From Pseudoduganella guangdongensis (lineage in GTDB: Bacteria; Pseudomonadota; Gammaproteobacteria; Burkholderiales; Burkholderiaceae_D), in NCBI RefSeq assembly GCF_009857475.1, contig NZ_WWCJ01000021.1, positions 1 through 64,000 of the forward strand: a DNA stretch of 64,000 bases, read 5' to 3'. Positions 31,999 through 39,986 of this stretch are shown one piece after another (position 1 is the stretch's first letter; each line of letters opens with the position of its first letter). Below the pieces are notes generated by a model that searched no databases, was not told the DNA's origin, and worked only from the letters and a program-made list of their open reading frames with translations. A program made the position numbers and the translations under genes.

Positions 31999-34214
31999 TT
32001 GCCGTTGCGCTCTCTTTCCCGTGGTTTTCCAGACGTACGCTCATCCAGAATTGCTGCCGGCATGCGCGCGTCACCATCTGAGTTGGCCCAGGTAGCGATA
32101 TCTTGTTTCTTCATATAGCCAGTGGCGAAATACTCGCTGAGATACGCATGTGGATGCTCAGGGCCCAATGACCGAACGTATCTCCAATCTGCCTCAACTC
32201 TCAGGTCGCGCCAGTCGTCATCCGTCAGCCGGGCAACACCGATAGCTACATCATAGGCAGTCGCGCGTTCCGCATGCATGGGGTTGGTCACAATAGTCGA
32301 ATGGTCGGTCGCCGGAATATCAATCCCAACTTTTAGGAACTCGCTAATCTGATCATTTCGCCACGCGGTGTATTCCTCTGTGGCTGGACCATTCTCTGTT
32401 TCGCCAGCAACAGAGCCAGACTTCTCGTCCACCCAGTCTTTGCGGCGAGCTTGCATCCGTAGCCTTGCACGATCTTCATATCGTTGCTGCTTCTCACTAT
32501 CCTCATTGCCCAATGCCTTATCCTCTTGCCCGTCTTTCCCAACCTGATCCCGATGCTGGTCATACGGGTCCTCGATAGACTTCTCCGATTTCTTACTATC
32601 GCGACTATTCCCCATGGGGTCATACCCCTCATCAAATTTTTGTGACAACTTCCCAAATCGCCTTGCCTCAGGCAAAAAGGCAATAGGTAACTTTGGTGCG
32701 TCAATCGGTATTTCCCATCCCGCGCCATCGCTTGGCGGATCAGCGTTGATTGGCGAAGATGCCAAATAGAGACCAGGCTTCATGACGACCGCACTGACCA
32801 CTGTGAGGGATTTTGTCAACAGATTTCCCGATGATTCGATACCTTGTTTGATGCTGTACTTTGCAACTGGTGAGGGAGGGTACCAGAAATCCTTCTTATG
32901 CTCTTCACCGAGCTTGCCGTCTTTCAGTTCCGATTTGCTCGCATTCCAGCGATCCGTCCAGTAGTTGTAAGTCGATGCCTTACCCTTGCCCGGTTCTTGC
33001 CCAGTCAAGTACTGGGATGCGAATACACGCTGGCTGAAAACATCGCCTGCGGGATCAATCTTCTTGATTTCCTCGTGACTTACTCCGCGCCAGCCGATAC
33101 CTTGAATGGGAGTTGCAGAAATCACTTGATCATGGGGATTGCAGTACAAAGTCACCCGGCCATAGGTGCGATCGCCCTTATAGCCATAAAGCGCCCTATC
33201 TTCTGCCGCTTTAAAACTGTCGGATGTTGGCTGGCCGCCGGACATTGCCTTATCGACATCCGCATCCGATTGCGCACAAGATGCGCGCGCACGTAGCAAC
33301 TCAAGATAGCTCTTCATCGTAGTAACGCGAGCGTGCCCAGTCACACGACCGTGACTGCCATTAGAACTACGCATTCCGCTCTGCGCATAATTCTCCATGA
33401 AATTCTTAGTCAAAAGGCTGAGCGGAGGATTGCACAAGATGTAATTGTCGGCCTGGATACCAAGCTTATCTGCGAGGAAGGCGCCGCCAACGCCAACAAC
33501 ATTGCCCTGGCTGTGACACACCACCGTAATAGGACAATCCGCTTGCTTTTCGCGAATCGACTTTATTAGCTTTGCCAGTCGCAGGGCAGCATGAACGTAG
33601 TATGTACGTGAAGGGCATTTATAGACATCCCGGCCGATGGCCGGGTTGAGATGCTGAGCGGTAATCCAGGCGAAGAGGCGATCATCAACCCCATCGTTCC
33701 AAAGGTCCGCCACGGCCGAACAACCGTTTGCGAAGGGCCCCCCGCCCCAATAATCGTGCTCATTGAGCCATACTCGTTTCCCCCACAATTTCACGTCATC
33801 CATGCTGCACTTGTAGCCCCAACGAAAGCGAATGACGGGCGAATAATTAGCGTCAGGCTTGATAAAGTTTTTACTACTTCGTTCGGCGTCTACAAACCCA
33901 GAGGAAGTTAACTCAGAAGTATATTGAGCGGGCGTCAACAAGCCTTCGTTTACGCTGACAAAGGGATTAACGCGCTCCTCAGCAATGGAACGTAACGGAC
34001 GGCGTTTAAGCCGCGTATTTAGTCCATCGCAAAGCCCCTCTTCCGCAGCCTCATACCATTCGCCATCGGAGTTCACGCCGTGCACAAAAATAATCACACC
34101 AGGCAAGGGCAACTTGCTGGTGAATTTCGCTTCGCTCTTGTCAGGCAAGAGCATGCAATTGCCACCGCCCAGGACGCGGTCACAATCGAGATTACTTGGA
34201 CTCGTATCAGACAT
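31995..34214 (-). CDS. tle3: Type VI antibacterial phospholipase effector, Tle3 type
   Basis: A 739-residue alpha/beta hydrolase with DUF3274-like C-terminus. The oxyanion strand is VIIFVHGVNSDGEW (about 40-53) and the nucleophile elbow is CHSQGN with Ser235. NPHDQVI in the middle supplies a plausible catalytic Asp/His. No signal peptide is present, as expected for an effector handled by an adaptor. Tle3 proteins are delivered by VgrG into the target periplasm and degrade phospholipids. It sits 17 bp after vgrG and overlaps tla3 by 4 bp. The coding sequence is visibly AT-richer than neighbouring housekeeping genes. Confidence 0.87.
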   Translation of the reverse strand: MSDTSPSNLDCDRVLGGGNCMLLPDKSEAKFTSKLPLPGVIIFVHGVNSDGEWYEAAEEGLCDGLNTRLKRRPLRSIAEERVNPFVSVNEGLLTPAQYTSELTSSGFVDAERSSKNFIKPDANYSPVIRFRWGYKCSMDDVKLWGKRVWLNEHDYWGGGPFANGCSAVADLWNDGVDDRLFAWITAQHLNPAIGRDVYKCPSRTYYVHAALRLAKLIKSIREKQADCPITVVCHSQGNVVGVGGAFLADKLGIQADNYILCNPPLSLLTKNFMENYAQSGMRSSNGSHGRVTGHARVTTMKSYLELLRARASCAQSDADVDKAMSGGQPTSDSFKAAEDRALYGYKGDRTYGRVTLYCNPHDQVISATPIQGIGWRGVSHEEIKKIDPAGDVFSQRVFASQYLTGQEPGKGKASTYNYWTDRWNASKSELKDGKLGEEHKKDFWYPPSPVAKYSIKQGIESSGNLLTKSLTVVSAVVMKPGLYLASSPINADPPSDGAGWEIPIDAPKLPIAFLPEARRFGKLSQKFDEGYDPMGNSRDSKKSEKSIEDPYDQHRDQVGKDGQEDKALGNEDSEKQQRYEDRARLRMQARRKDWVDEKSGSVAGETENGPATEEYTAWRNDQISEFLKVGIDIPATDHSTIVTNPMHAERATAYDVAIGVARLTDDDWRDLRVEADWRYVRSLGPEHPHAYLSEYFATGYMKKQDIATWANSDGDARMPAAILDERTSGKPRERERNGK

Positions 34215-34231
34215 ATTCAGCTAGTTAAAAA

Positions 34232-36946
34232 TTAGTTCTCTGCATCGAAGAAGCGCACCTTCATGCCCTCAAAGGCATCGTGGTCGATCTTGGCGGCGCG
34301 GCCTTCGGCATCTGTAACGCCTTTGAGAATGCTGCCGTCGCTGCGGGTGATCTCGTAGCGCATTCCAGGAATGCCCTTCTTGGTCAGTGGATTGATCAGC
34401 TGCGGCACGCGCCCCACGTCGCCTTTATCGAATTTGGGCAGCTCGGCGCTTTCCGTGGCGGGGCTGGTCCAGTGGTGCGTGGCCGCGTGGATCGTGGCGG
34501 CATCGTTGCAGCCCATGGTGATCTTGCCGCCGCCCAGTTTGATGAACGTGCCGTCGCTGGTCACCAGCATGATTTCCTCGCTGGCGATCACCTGCACCTT
34601 GCCGCCGCTGGCACTGAGCTTGATATTCTTGGCGGCATCCACCTGCACATCGTTGTGCTGCGCCTGCGCCAGCCACTTGCCCTGATGCGCAATCAGCTTG
34701 AAGTCTTCCGACTGGGAGAACATGGAGATGCCCTTGCCAGCGTTGACCACTGTGCGTTCGCCGCTGGCCAGCTGCATGTTCTTGAGCGCGACCTGGTCGA
34801 TGTTCTCGCCGGCATGGGTAACCGCCGCCTTGGGCGTGTTGAACACGAGACCAGCCGGGGCGGTTAATGCAATCACTGGCTGGCGGCCGCCGGCGCCGCC
34901 CGGTTCGGTATTGCTGCCCTGCTCCCATTGCTGCAGGTCGGTGTGCAGTTTGGCTTGCGGCTCATTGTCGGCTGCTTGCCCCTGGTGTTCGGCGGAGTAT
35001 TTGCCGAGTGCTTTGAACAGGCCGAGGCACTCTTCCATCATGGATAAGGTCTCGCTGCGGTCCAACTGCTTGCCGTTGGCGTTCAAGCGCTCGAAGGCGG
35101 TGACCAGCATGCCTTTGGCGGCGCGCAGTGCGCCCGCTGCATCGGTGGCCAGCTCGAAGCCTTCGCCGCGCGGGCTGGACTTGCCTTCGCTGCGCGGCGT
35201 ACCGAGCCAGCCCTGGTTCAGCTGGGTGGCTGCGTGCTCTGACAGGATCTGCGTGCTGATTTGCGCATTGGTATCGTCAAAGCGCAGCTGGTTGTGACGC
35301 TGGGCTTTCAGCTCTTTCGTGCGCATGCCGTACAGGGCGGCGTTGGCGGGCAGGCTGCCAAAGCCGTTGAAGCGCGGCGTGTCGTGGGTGCCGTCATACA
35401 GGCCGCCCAAGGCAATCGGTTTGTCGGGATGGCCCTGGATAAAGCCGACCAGGATTTCGCTGCCTACCCTTGGCCAGAACGCAGTGCCGAATCCCGCATC
35501 GGCCCACGGCTGCAATACGCGGATGCGCGCCGAGTCGCGCGGCGTGCCGCTGGCGCCTGCGCCTTTCGCGTGTTCTTCCGGGCGGGCGAACAGGAAGCGT
35601 ACGGCGATGCGGCCCATTTCATCGACGTCGATCTCACTGCCTTCGGCGCCGACGACGATGGCGCTCAGCATGCCCACCTGCGGCACGCTGGCCGGGTCGT
35701 AATGCGGCACGACCGGAATCGAGCGCCGTACGCAATCGAACTGGTTGTAGTACACCGGCGCTTCGTTCGACTGGTGCCCGTCGGCGCCGCGCATCGCTTG
35801 CGGCCAGCCGCGGAACAGGGAGCGGGCCAGCTTGGCATCCAGCCGCATGCCGTTGCGGGCGTACAGCTCCAGGCGGGTCAGGATGAAGGCGCGTTCGGAT
35901 TCAGGGTGGCTGTCGATTTCCGCGTGCTGGCTCAGGTTGAACACTGTGCCGCTGCGGAATTGGCGCACCACGCTTTCGCCGCTGAAGCCTTTGGAAAGGT
36001 ATTCGTGCGCCAGCATGCGGCTGCGCGCCTGCTGCTCGTAATGTCCGGAACCCGCGCCAAAGCGCGCGGCGTCGTACTGGTAGTCAGTCAGTGTTTCGGA
36101 CAGGCGGCTGCCGGCATCGCCCTGCTCCAGCATATCCGGGGCCTGGGCCTCGGTGGTGTTGACGCTCTTGTAATCGAAACTGCTGCGCCGTGCCTCACCC
36201 GGCGCCTGTTCGCGCCAGGCTTGCCAGGCCACGACTGTATCGCGCTGCTCGGTGGCGTCGGCGCGGTGGAAGCGTACCGTGCCGGCCGGATTGTCGGGAT
36301 AGGCTTCCGTGCTATCGATCAGGCACAGGCGGTGCAGCGGCCGGCCATCGTCCAGCTTGTGGTCGAAGTGCCAGGCTATGCCTTCCTGGCGCCATAGCCT
36401 GGTCAGGAAGTCGGCGTCGCTCTCCCCGGCCTGCAAAGTAAAAGAGCGCGGCGGGTAGGATTTGCTGGCGCCCGACAGCGAGAACTGGAAGGCCGCACCC
36501 AGCACCTGGTTTTGCTGGATATGCTCCGACAGGATCTGGTTGCTGATATCGAGCACCGATGCGTCGCGGAACACGCGCCATGTGCTACGTTGCGCCAGCA
36601 GACTGAGGGCATCGCGCAGCACCAATTCGTAAACAGTTAAGGCGCCGTCGGACAGCACGCATTCGGCGCGGCTGACAATGCCGCAAACCGGCCGCGCTTC
36701 ACCGCTATCGTCACCAATGGCAAATGCCAGCGGCAGGCCCTGCAGCTTTTTCAATGGCAACTGATCGTCATTGCTCAGGCATTGCAGGCGATATTGAAAG
36801 CCGCCGCAAACCGCTTCCTGCCCGGCCACCTGGAGTGGAACCAGCCGCTTGACCGCGTCCGGCGCGGAAGCTGGGGTGTGAAGTTGGAGGATGCGTCGGT
36901 TCTGGATGAGCCCAGAAATAAGCCCAGCAAGTTGGTCGCTAGCCAT
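34232..36946 (-). CDS. vgrG: VgrG / TssI type VI secretion spike protein with DUF2345 extension
   Basis: A 904-residue spike protein. Gp27-like region to about residue 390 (RILQLHTPASAP, SFTLQAGESDADFLTRLWRQEGI), Gp5-like OB domain (GSEIDVDEMGRIAVRF, FWPRVGSEILVGFIQGHPDKP), then a DUF2345 beta-helix region rich in VKNIKLSAS-like repeats (about 640-830) and a short tail. Such C-terminal extensions lengthen the spike and help carry effectors. It begins the leftward vgrG-tle3-tla3-PAAR operon. No other T6SS structural gene is present in the window, so this is an orphan vgrG module. Confidence 0.95.
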   Translation of the reverse strand: MASDQLAGLISGLIQNRRILQLHTPASAPDAVKRLVPLQVAGQEAVCGGFQYRLQCLSNDDQLPLKKLQGLPLAFAIGDDSGEARPVCGIVSRAECVLSDGALTVYELVLRDALSLLAQRSTWRVFRDASVLDISNQILSEHIQQNQVLGAAFQFSLSGASKSYPPRSFTLQAGESDADFLTRLWRQEGIAWHFDHKLDDGRPLHRLCLIDSTEAYPDNPAGTVRFHRADATEQRDTVVAWQAWREQAPGEARRSSFDYKSVNTTEAQAPDMLEQGDAGSRLSETLTDYQYDAARFGAGSGHYEQQARSRMLAHEYLSKGFSGESVVRQFRSGTVFNLSQHAEIDSHPESERAFILTRLELYARNGMRLDAKLARSLFRGWPQAMRGADGHQSNEAPVYYNQFDCVRRSIPVVPHYDPASVPQVGMLSAIVVGAEGSEIDVDEMGRIAVRFLFARPEEHAKGAGASGTPRDSARIRVLQPWADAGFGTAFWPRVGSEILVGFIQGHPDKPIALGGLYDGTHDTPRFNGFGSLPANAALYGMRTKELKAQRHNQLRFDDTNAQISTQILSEHAATQLNQGWLGTPRSEGKSSPRGEGFELATDAAGALRAAKGMLVTAFERLNANGKQLDRSETLSMMEECLGLFKALGKYSAEHQGQAADNEPQAKLHTDLQQWEQGSNTEPGGAGGRQPVIALTAPAGLVFNTPKAAVTHAGENIDQVALKNMQLASGERTVVNAGKGISMFSQSEDFKLIAHQGKWLAQAQHNDVQVDAAKNIKLSASGGKVQVIASEEIMLVTSDGTFIKLGGGKITMGCNDAATIHAATHHWTSPATESAELPKFDKGDVGRVPQLINPLTKKGIPGMRYEITRSDGSILKGVTDAEGRAAKIDHDAFEGMKVRFFDAEN

Positions 36947-37070
36947 TTAATTGTCACTCGGCAACAGTTGCAAAATCGGCATTCTAGCGAAAAATGCTTT
37001 TCCTTGTCGTTCGATTAATTTCAATCGAATCGGCGCTTAGTAAACGTTCGCTCACCCCTGTGTGCCGGTG

Positions 37071-37101
37071 TAGACTTTTCTGTCTAGATCATTTATTCTA
37101 G
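37071..37101. promoter_or_regulatory. Overlapping dyads upstream of the BlaI gene (candidate operator)
   Basis: Two short inverted repeats overlap: TAGAC (37071) with GTCTA (37082), and CTAGA (37084) with TCTAG (37097). They lie 29-59 bp before the BlaI start, where autoregulated BlaI/MecI operators are found. The arms differ from the classical TACTACA-type BlaI box, so this is a candidate only. Confidence 0.4.
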
Positions 37102-37129
37102 GTCCATCGATGTTTATCCCGGATTGACT

Positions 37130-37501
37130 ATGAGCCTGCCAAAACCGACACCCAGCGAACTGGAGATGCTGCGCCTGCTGTTTGCACTGGGCCCGGCGAC
37201 GGCGCGCCAAGTGCATGAGGCCGCTCTCGAGTCCCGCCCGGACATGCAGTACGCCACCGTGCTGCGCTTGCTCCAGGTCATGCACACCAAGGGGCTGCTG
37301 CAGCGGGATGAGAGCCAACGCGCCCACGTCTACTCCCCTGCCGAGCAGCAGGACTCGATCCAGACGTCCCTGCTGAAGGACCTGATTCATAAGGCATTTG
37401 CCGGTTCCGGCAAGGCCTTGGTACTCGCTGCCTTGAAGGGCGGCACCGTCAGCGCCAAAGAGCGCGCCGAAATCCGCGCCCTGCTGGACGAAGAGAAATA
37501 A
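37130..37501 (+). CDS. BlaI/MecI/CopY-family repressor
   Basis: A 123-residue winged-helix repressor: PTPSELEMLRLLFALGPATARQVHEAAL (helices 1-2), recognition helix region PDMQYATVLRLLQVMHTKGLL, wing DESQRAHVYSPAEQ, and a C-terminal dimer helix DLIHKAFAGSG. BlaI proteins usually repress a neighbouring BlaR1/MecR1 protease-sensor, which here is missing; the next gene, 6 bp downstream, is an LRR protein kinase. ATG 37130 is preferred to the in-frame TTG at 37124. How derepression occurs without BlaR1 is unknown. Confidence 0.9.
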   Translation: MSLPKPTPSELEMLRLLFALGPATARQVHEAALESRPDMQYATVLRLLQVMHTKGLLQRDESQRAHVYSPAEQQDSIQTSLLKDLIHKAFAGSGKALVLAALKGGTVSAKERAEIRALLDEEK

Positions 37502-37507
37502 TTCCTG

Positions 37508-38791
37508 ATGCACACTCTTGAACAACTGCGCGCCGGAGAACTGGCCGGCGTGACGCGGCTGCAAATCCGCGCCGGCCTCACCGAATTTCCCGACGAGATC
37601 TTCGACTTGGCCGATTCGCTGGAAATCCTCGACCTGTCCGGCAACGCCCTTACCCGCCTGCCGGACAACTTGCCGCTCCTGAAACACCTGCGCATTATCT
37701 TTTGCTCCGACAACCAGTTCACCAAACTGCCGGAAGTGCTGGGCAGTTGCAGCAACCTGACCATGATCGGCTTCCGGGCGAACCAAATCACGTCCGTCCC
37801 AGCCTCCGCCCTACCCTCCGGCCTGCGCTGGCTGGTATTAACCGACAACCGCCTCGAGCAATTACCTGACGAGTTGGGCCAATGCGCTGACCTGCAAAAG
37901 TTAATGCTGTCGGGGAATCGCTTGCGGACTTTGCCGCCGACCTTGGCGAAGTGTGAAAAACTGGAATTACTGCGCATTGCTGCGAATAACCTTTCCGAAT
38001 TGCCACAATGGCTGCTGGCAATGCCGCGACTCTCGTGGTTAGCATTTGCCGGGAATCCATTCAGCGCGACACACACCGCCGCGCCACCGCCTGTCACGAA
38101 TATCCCCTGGCGTGAGTTAACGCTACAGGAGAAATTAGGCGAAGGAGCGTCCGGCATTATTCACCGCGCCAAATTGAATGACGAGTATGTGGCGGTGAAA
38201 GTTTTTAAGGGCGCAATGACCAGCGATGGTTTGCCTGAGCACGAAATGGCAGCATGTATTGGTGCTGGCAGGCATCCTAATTTAATTCCCGTGTTGGGAA
38301 TTATTCCCGATCATCCTGCAAGAGTACCGGCGCTGGTAATGCCGCTGATTGACTCCAGCCTGCGGAATCTCGCCGGCCCACCTAACCTGCAAAGCTGTAC
38401 ACGCGATATTTACGCCGAGGATGCCTGGTTCAGCGTCGATACAGTATTAAATATTTCGTCTGGCATTGCATCTGCCGCCGAACGCTTGCACGCGCAAGGC
38501 ATTATGCACGGCGACTTGTATGGCCATAATATTCTTTACTGCGGCAATGGCAACGCTGTACTCGGGGATTTCGGCGCGGCGTCATTATTCGAGCCTCGGG
38601 ATTCATTATCGTCCGCATTGGAGCAAATTGAAGTCAGGGCATTTGGCTGCCTGCTCGAGGAGTTGCTTGAACGCAGCGATGCAAATATCCCCTCGCTGCA
38701 GCAATTGATGCACGATTGCTTACACCCGTCACCCCAGGGGCGCCCAGCATTCGCTGAGGTCGTGGCACGCCTCTCCTCCCTTGCACCTTAA
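37508..38791 (+). CDS. Leucine-rich-repeat protein kinase
   Basis: A 427-residue fusion of LRRs and a Hanks-type kinase. LRR units run from about residue 36 to 185 (for example LEILDLSGNALTRLPDNL, LRWLVLTDNRLEQLPDEL). The kinase follows: Gly-loop GEGASGIIHR (about 211), Lys231 in VAVKVF, catalytic loop MHGDLYGHN (Asp336, Asn341) and DFGAAS (Asp354). The HRD motif is HGD and the usual Lys of HRDLKPEN is replaced (LYGHN), so activity may be atypical. No membrane helix is seen, implying a cytoplasmic kinase. Likely co-transcribed with the BlaI gene. Confidence 0.85.
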   Translation: MHTLEQLRAGELAGVTRLQIRAGLTEFPDEIFDLADSLEILDLSGNALTRLPDNLPLLKHLRIIFCSDNQFTKLPEVLGSCSNLTMIGFRANQITSVPASALPSGLRWLVLTDNRLEQLPDELGQCADLQKLMLSGNRLRTLPPTLAKCEKLELLRIAANNLSELPQWLLAMPRLSWLAFAGNPFSATHTAAPPPVTNIPWRELTLQEKLGEGASGIIHRAKLNDEYVAVKVFKGAMTSDGLPEHEMAACIGAGRHPNLIPVLGIIPDHPARVPALVMPLIDSSLRNLAGPPNLQSCTRDIYAEDAWFSVDTVLNISSGIASAAERLHAQGIMHGDLYGHNILYCGNGNAVLGDFGAASLFEPRDSLSSALEQIEVRAFGCLLEELLERSDANIPSLQQLMHDCLHPSPQGRPAFAEVVARLSSLAP

Positions 38792-38879
38792 TGCATTTGT
38801 CCAAGCGCTGGGTGCTTACCCTCTGCTCAGCAAGTCTTTTACGCTAAAGAATAGCCTGATTATGCCAGCATCTGGCACG

Positions 38880-39878
38880 TCACAGCTTTTTTCGGAACAC
38901 CTGTCCCACGCTATTGGCGTCAAGGAGCGCCAGGCCCCACACCGCAAGTTTTTCGGACGATGCCCTTTCCAGCCTTTTGCGGACGTTTTCAGAGAGCGGC
39001 CCAAACCGGCCTTCCATTTGGCGCTCTAGTAGTTCTTTCATGGCAGCCTTGCGTCCCTGCTGAATACCCTGTTGAATACCCTGTTGAATACCCTGCTGAA
39101 TACCCAGCGCGATTCCTTTTCGGCACCCACTCTTTTCGCCGTCTTCGTAGAATATTTTTTCGATCGGACACATCCAAGTCATATCGTTCTCCTTCCTATT
39201 TCTTAGCACTCGTCGCCAAAGTTCACGCTCCATATCCGCTGGCAAAGGCATCATCCAATTAACCACCCGGAATACGTCACGGGCCATTCGCCGAGACCAA
39301 CCTTTGGCCGTTATCGCGTGGATAATCGTTAACTTCTCCTTCCTGCGCGCCTCGCAATTGCCGTGCGTCTTTTTCGCCCAGATATATGCCGCGCAAATCA
39401 ACCCAAATGGATTCTTATGCCGGACCAGCTGCTCAAGACCAATTGGCAGCCGTTCAATTGCGATATGCAGAAGATTGAATTCAAGTTCCTTAACACGACA
39501 TTGTTGTGTCGAGTACACACCATTGGGCGTAATCAACAAACTGCAAACTGGCAACCCGGTTAACGTATAGATCCTCGCGAAATACGTGAACATTCGGCGT
39601 CGTAAAGAGCGACTCACCTTTTCCTGTACTTCGATATGTAGAAGCGCATTTTGTTCCCCGTCCCGCAGACTAATTTCCACCAACAGGTCAGCAATCAGGA
39701 ATGAGGGTTTATCGCTGAGCGAAACCTGCTCCAGTTCCTGCTCTCGGAAACGCCATCCGCGCGAACAATCGATCAGCACATAAAGTGTAGGAAAGAAAAA
39801 ACGGATGAAATGGCGGAAATAGCGCCGGGCGGCACTTTTCCAGGGGCTGTCGTAATTGTCGCGCTGGGCGGTCGGCAT
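38880..39878 (-). CDS. Rpn-family putative nuclease/transposase (PD-(D/E)XK) with GIQQ repeats
   Basis: A 332-residue protein of the recombination-promoting-nuclease type (RpnA-E, PDDEXK_2). The nuclease core includes PSFLIADLLVEISL and LLHIEVQEK, matching Asp and E-x-Q/K active-site motifs. Near the C-terminus are four GIQQ repeats encoded by perfect 12-bp tandem DNA, followed by a helical tail rich in Arg/Glu. The ATG at 39878 gives a sensible start; upstream reading to 39983 overlaps the gltA terminator and was rejected. Such genes are often found singly and horizontally mobile. Confidence 0.8.
   Translation of the reverse strand: MPTAQRDNYDSPWKSAARRYFRHFIRFFFPTLYVLIDCSRGWRFREQELEQVSLSDKPSFLIADLLVEISLRDGEQNALLHIEVQEKVSRSLRRRMFTYFARIYTLTGLPVCSLLITPNGVYSTQQCRVKELEFNLLHIAIERLPIGLEQLVRHKNPFGLICAAYIWAKKTHGNCEARRKEKLTIIHAITAKGWSRRMARDVFRVVNWMMPLPADMERELWRRVLRNRKENDMTWMCPIEKIFYEDGEKSGCRKGIALGIQQGIQQGIQQGIQQGRKAAMKELLERQMEGRFGPLSENVRKRLERASSEKLAVWGLALLDANSVGQVFRKKL
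39055..39105. repeat. In-frame 12-bp tandem repeat within the Rpn gene
   Basis: Four copies of a 12-bp unit (CCCTG[C/T]TGAATA) starting at 39055 encode GIQQ four times. Copies differ at one position at most. Being a multiple of three, slippage would change repeat number without shifting the frame. Confidence 0.92.
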
Positions 39879-39936
39879 GTGGCCCAGTCTAGGCGGACTG
39901 CCGGAAGGCCAAGGCCGAATAGCGCAAACGATAGAT

Positions 39937-39966
39937 AAAAAAAAGCGAGCCGAAGCTCGCTTTTTT
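39937..39966 (-). terminator. gltA terminator
   Basis: AAAAAAAAGCGAGC, loop CGAA, GCTCGCTTTTTT: strong stem flanked by A- and T-runs, placed 21 bp after the gltA stop. It is usable in both directions. Confidence 0.92.
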
Positions 39967-39986
39967 GAGGCCGGGGCCGGCAAGTA

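Noticed and set aside
37130..37501. Beta-lactam resistance locus, because of the BlaI-type repressor
   Set aside because: No beta-lactamase or BlaR1 gene is adjacent; the MBL-fold protein at 28502 has an altered metal motif and is 9 kb away with its own LysR regulator.
39055..39105. Possible CRISPR-like array
   Set aside because: The repeats are 12 bp, directly tandem without spacers, and lie in frame inside a protein gene.
38880..39878. Complete insertion sequence around the Rpn gene
   Set aside because: No terminal inverted repeats or target duplications were seen; the Rpn family is a nuclease often annotated as transposase without being part of an IS.
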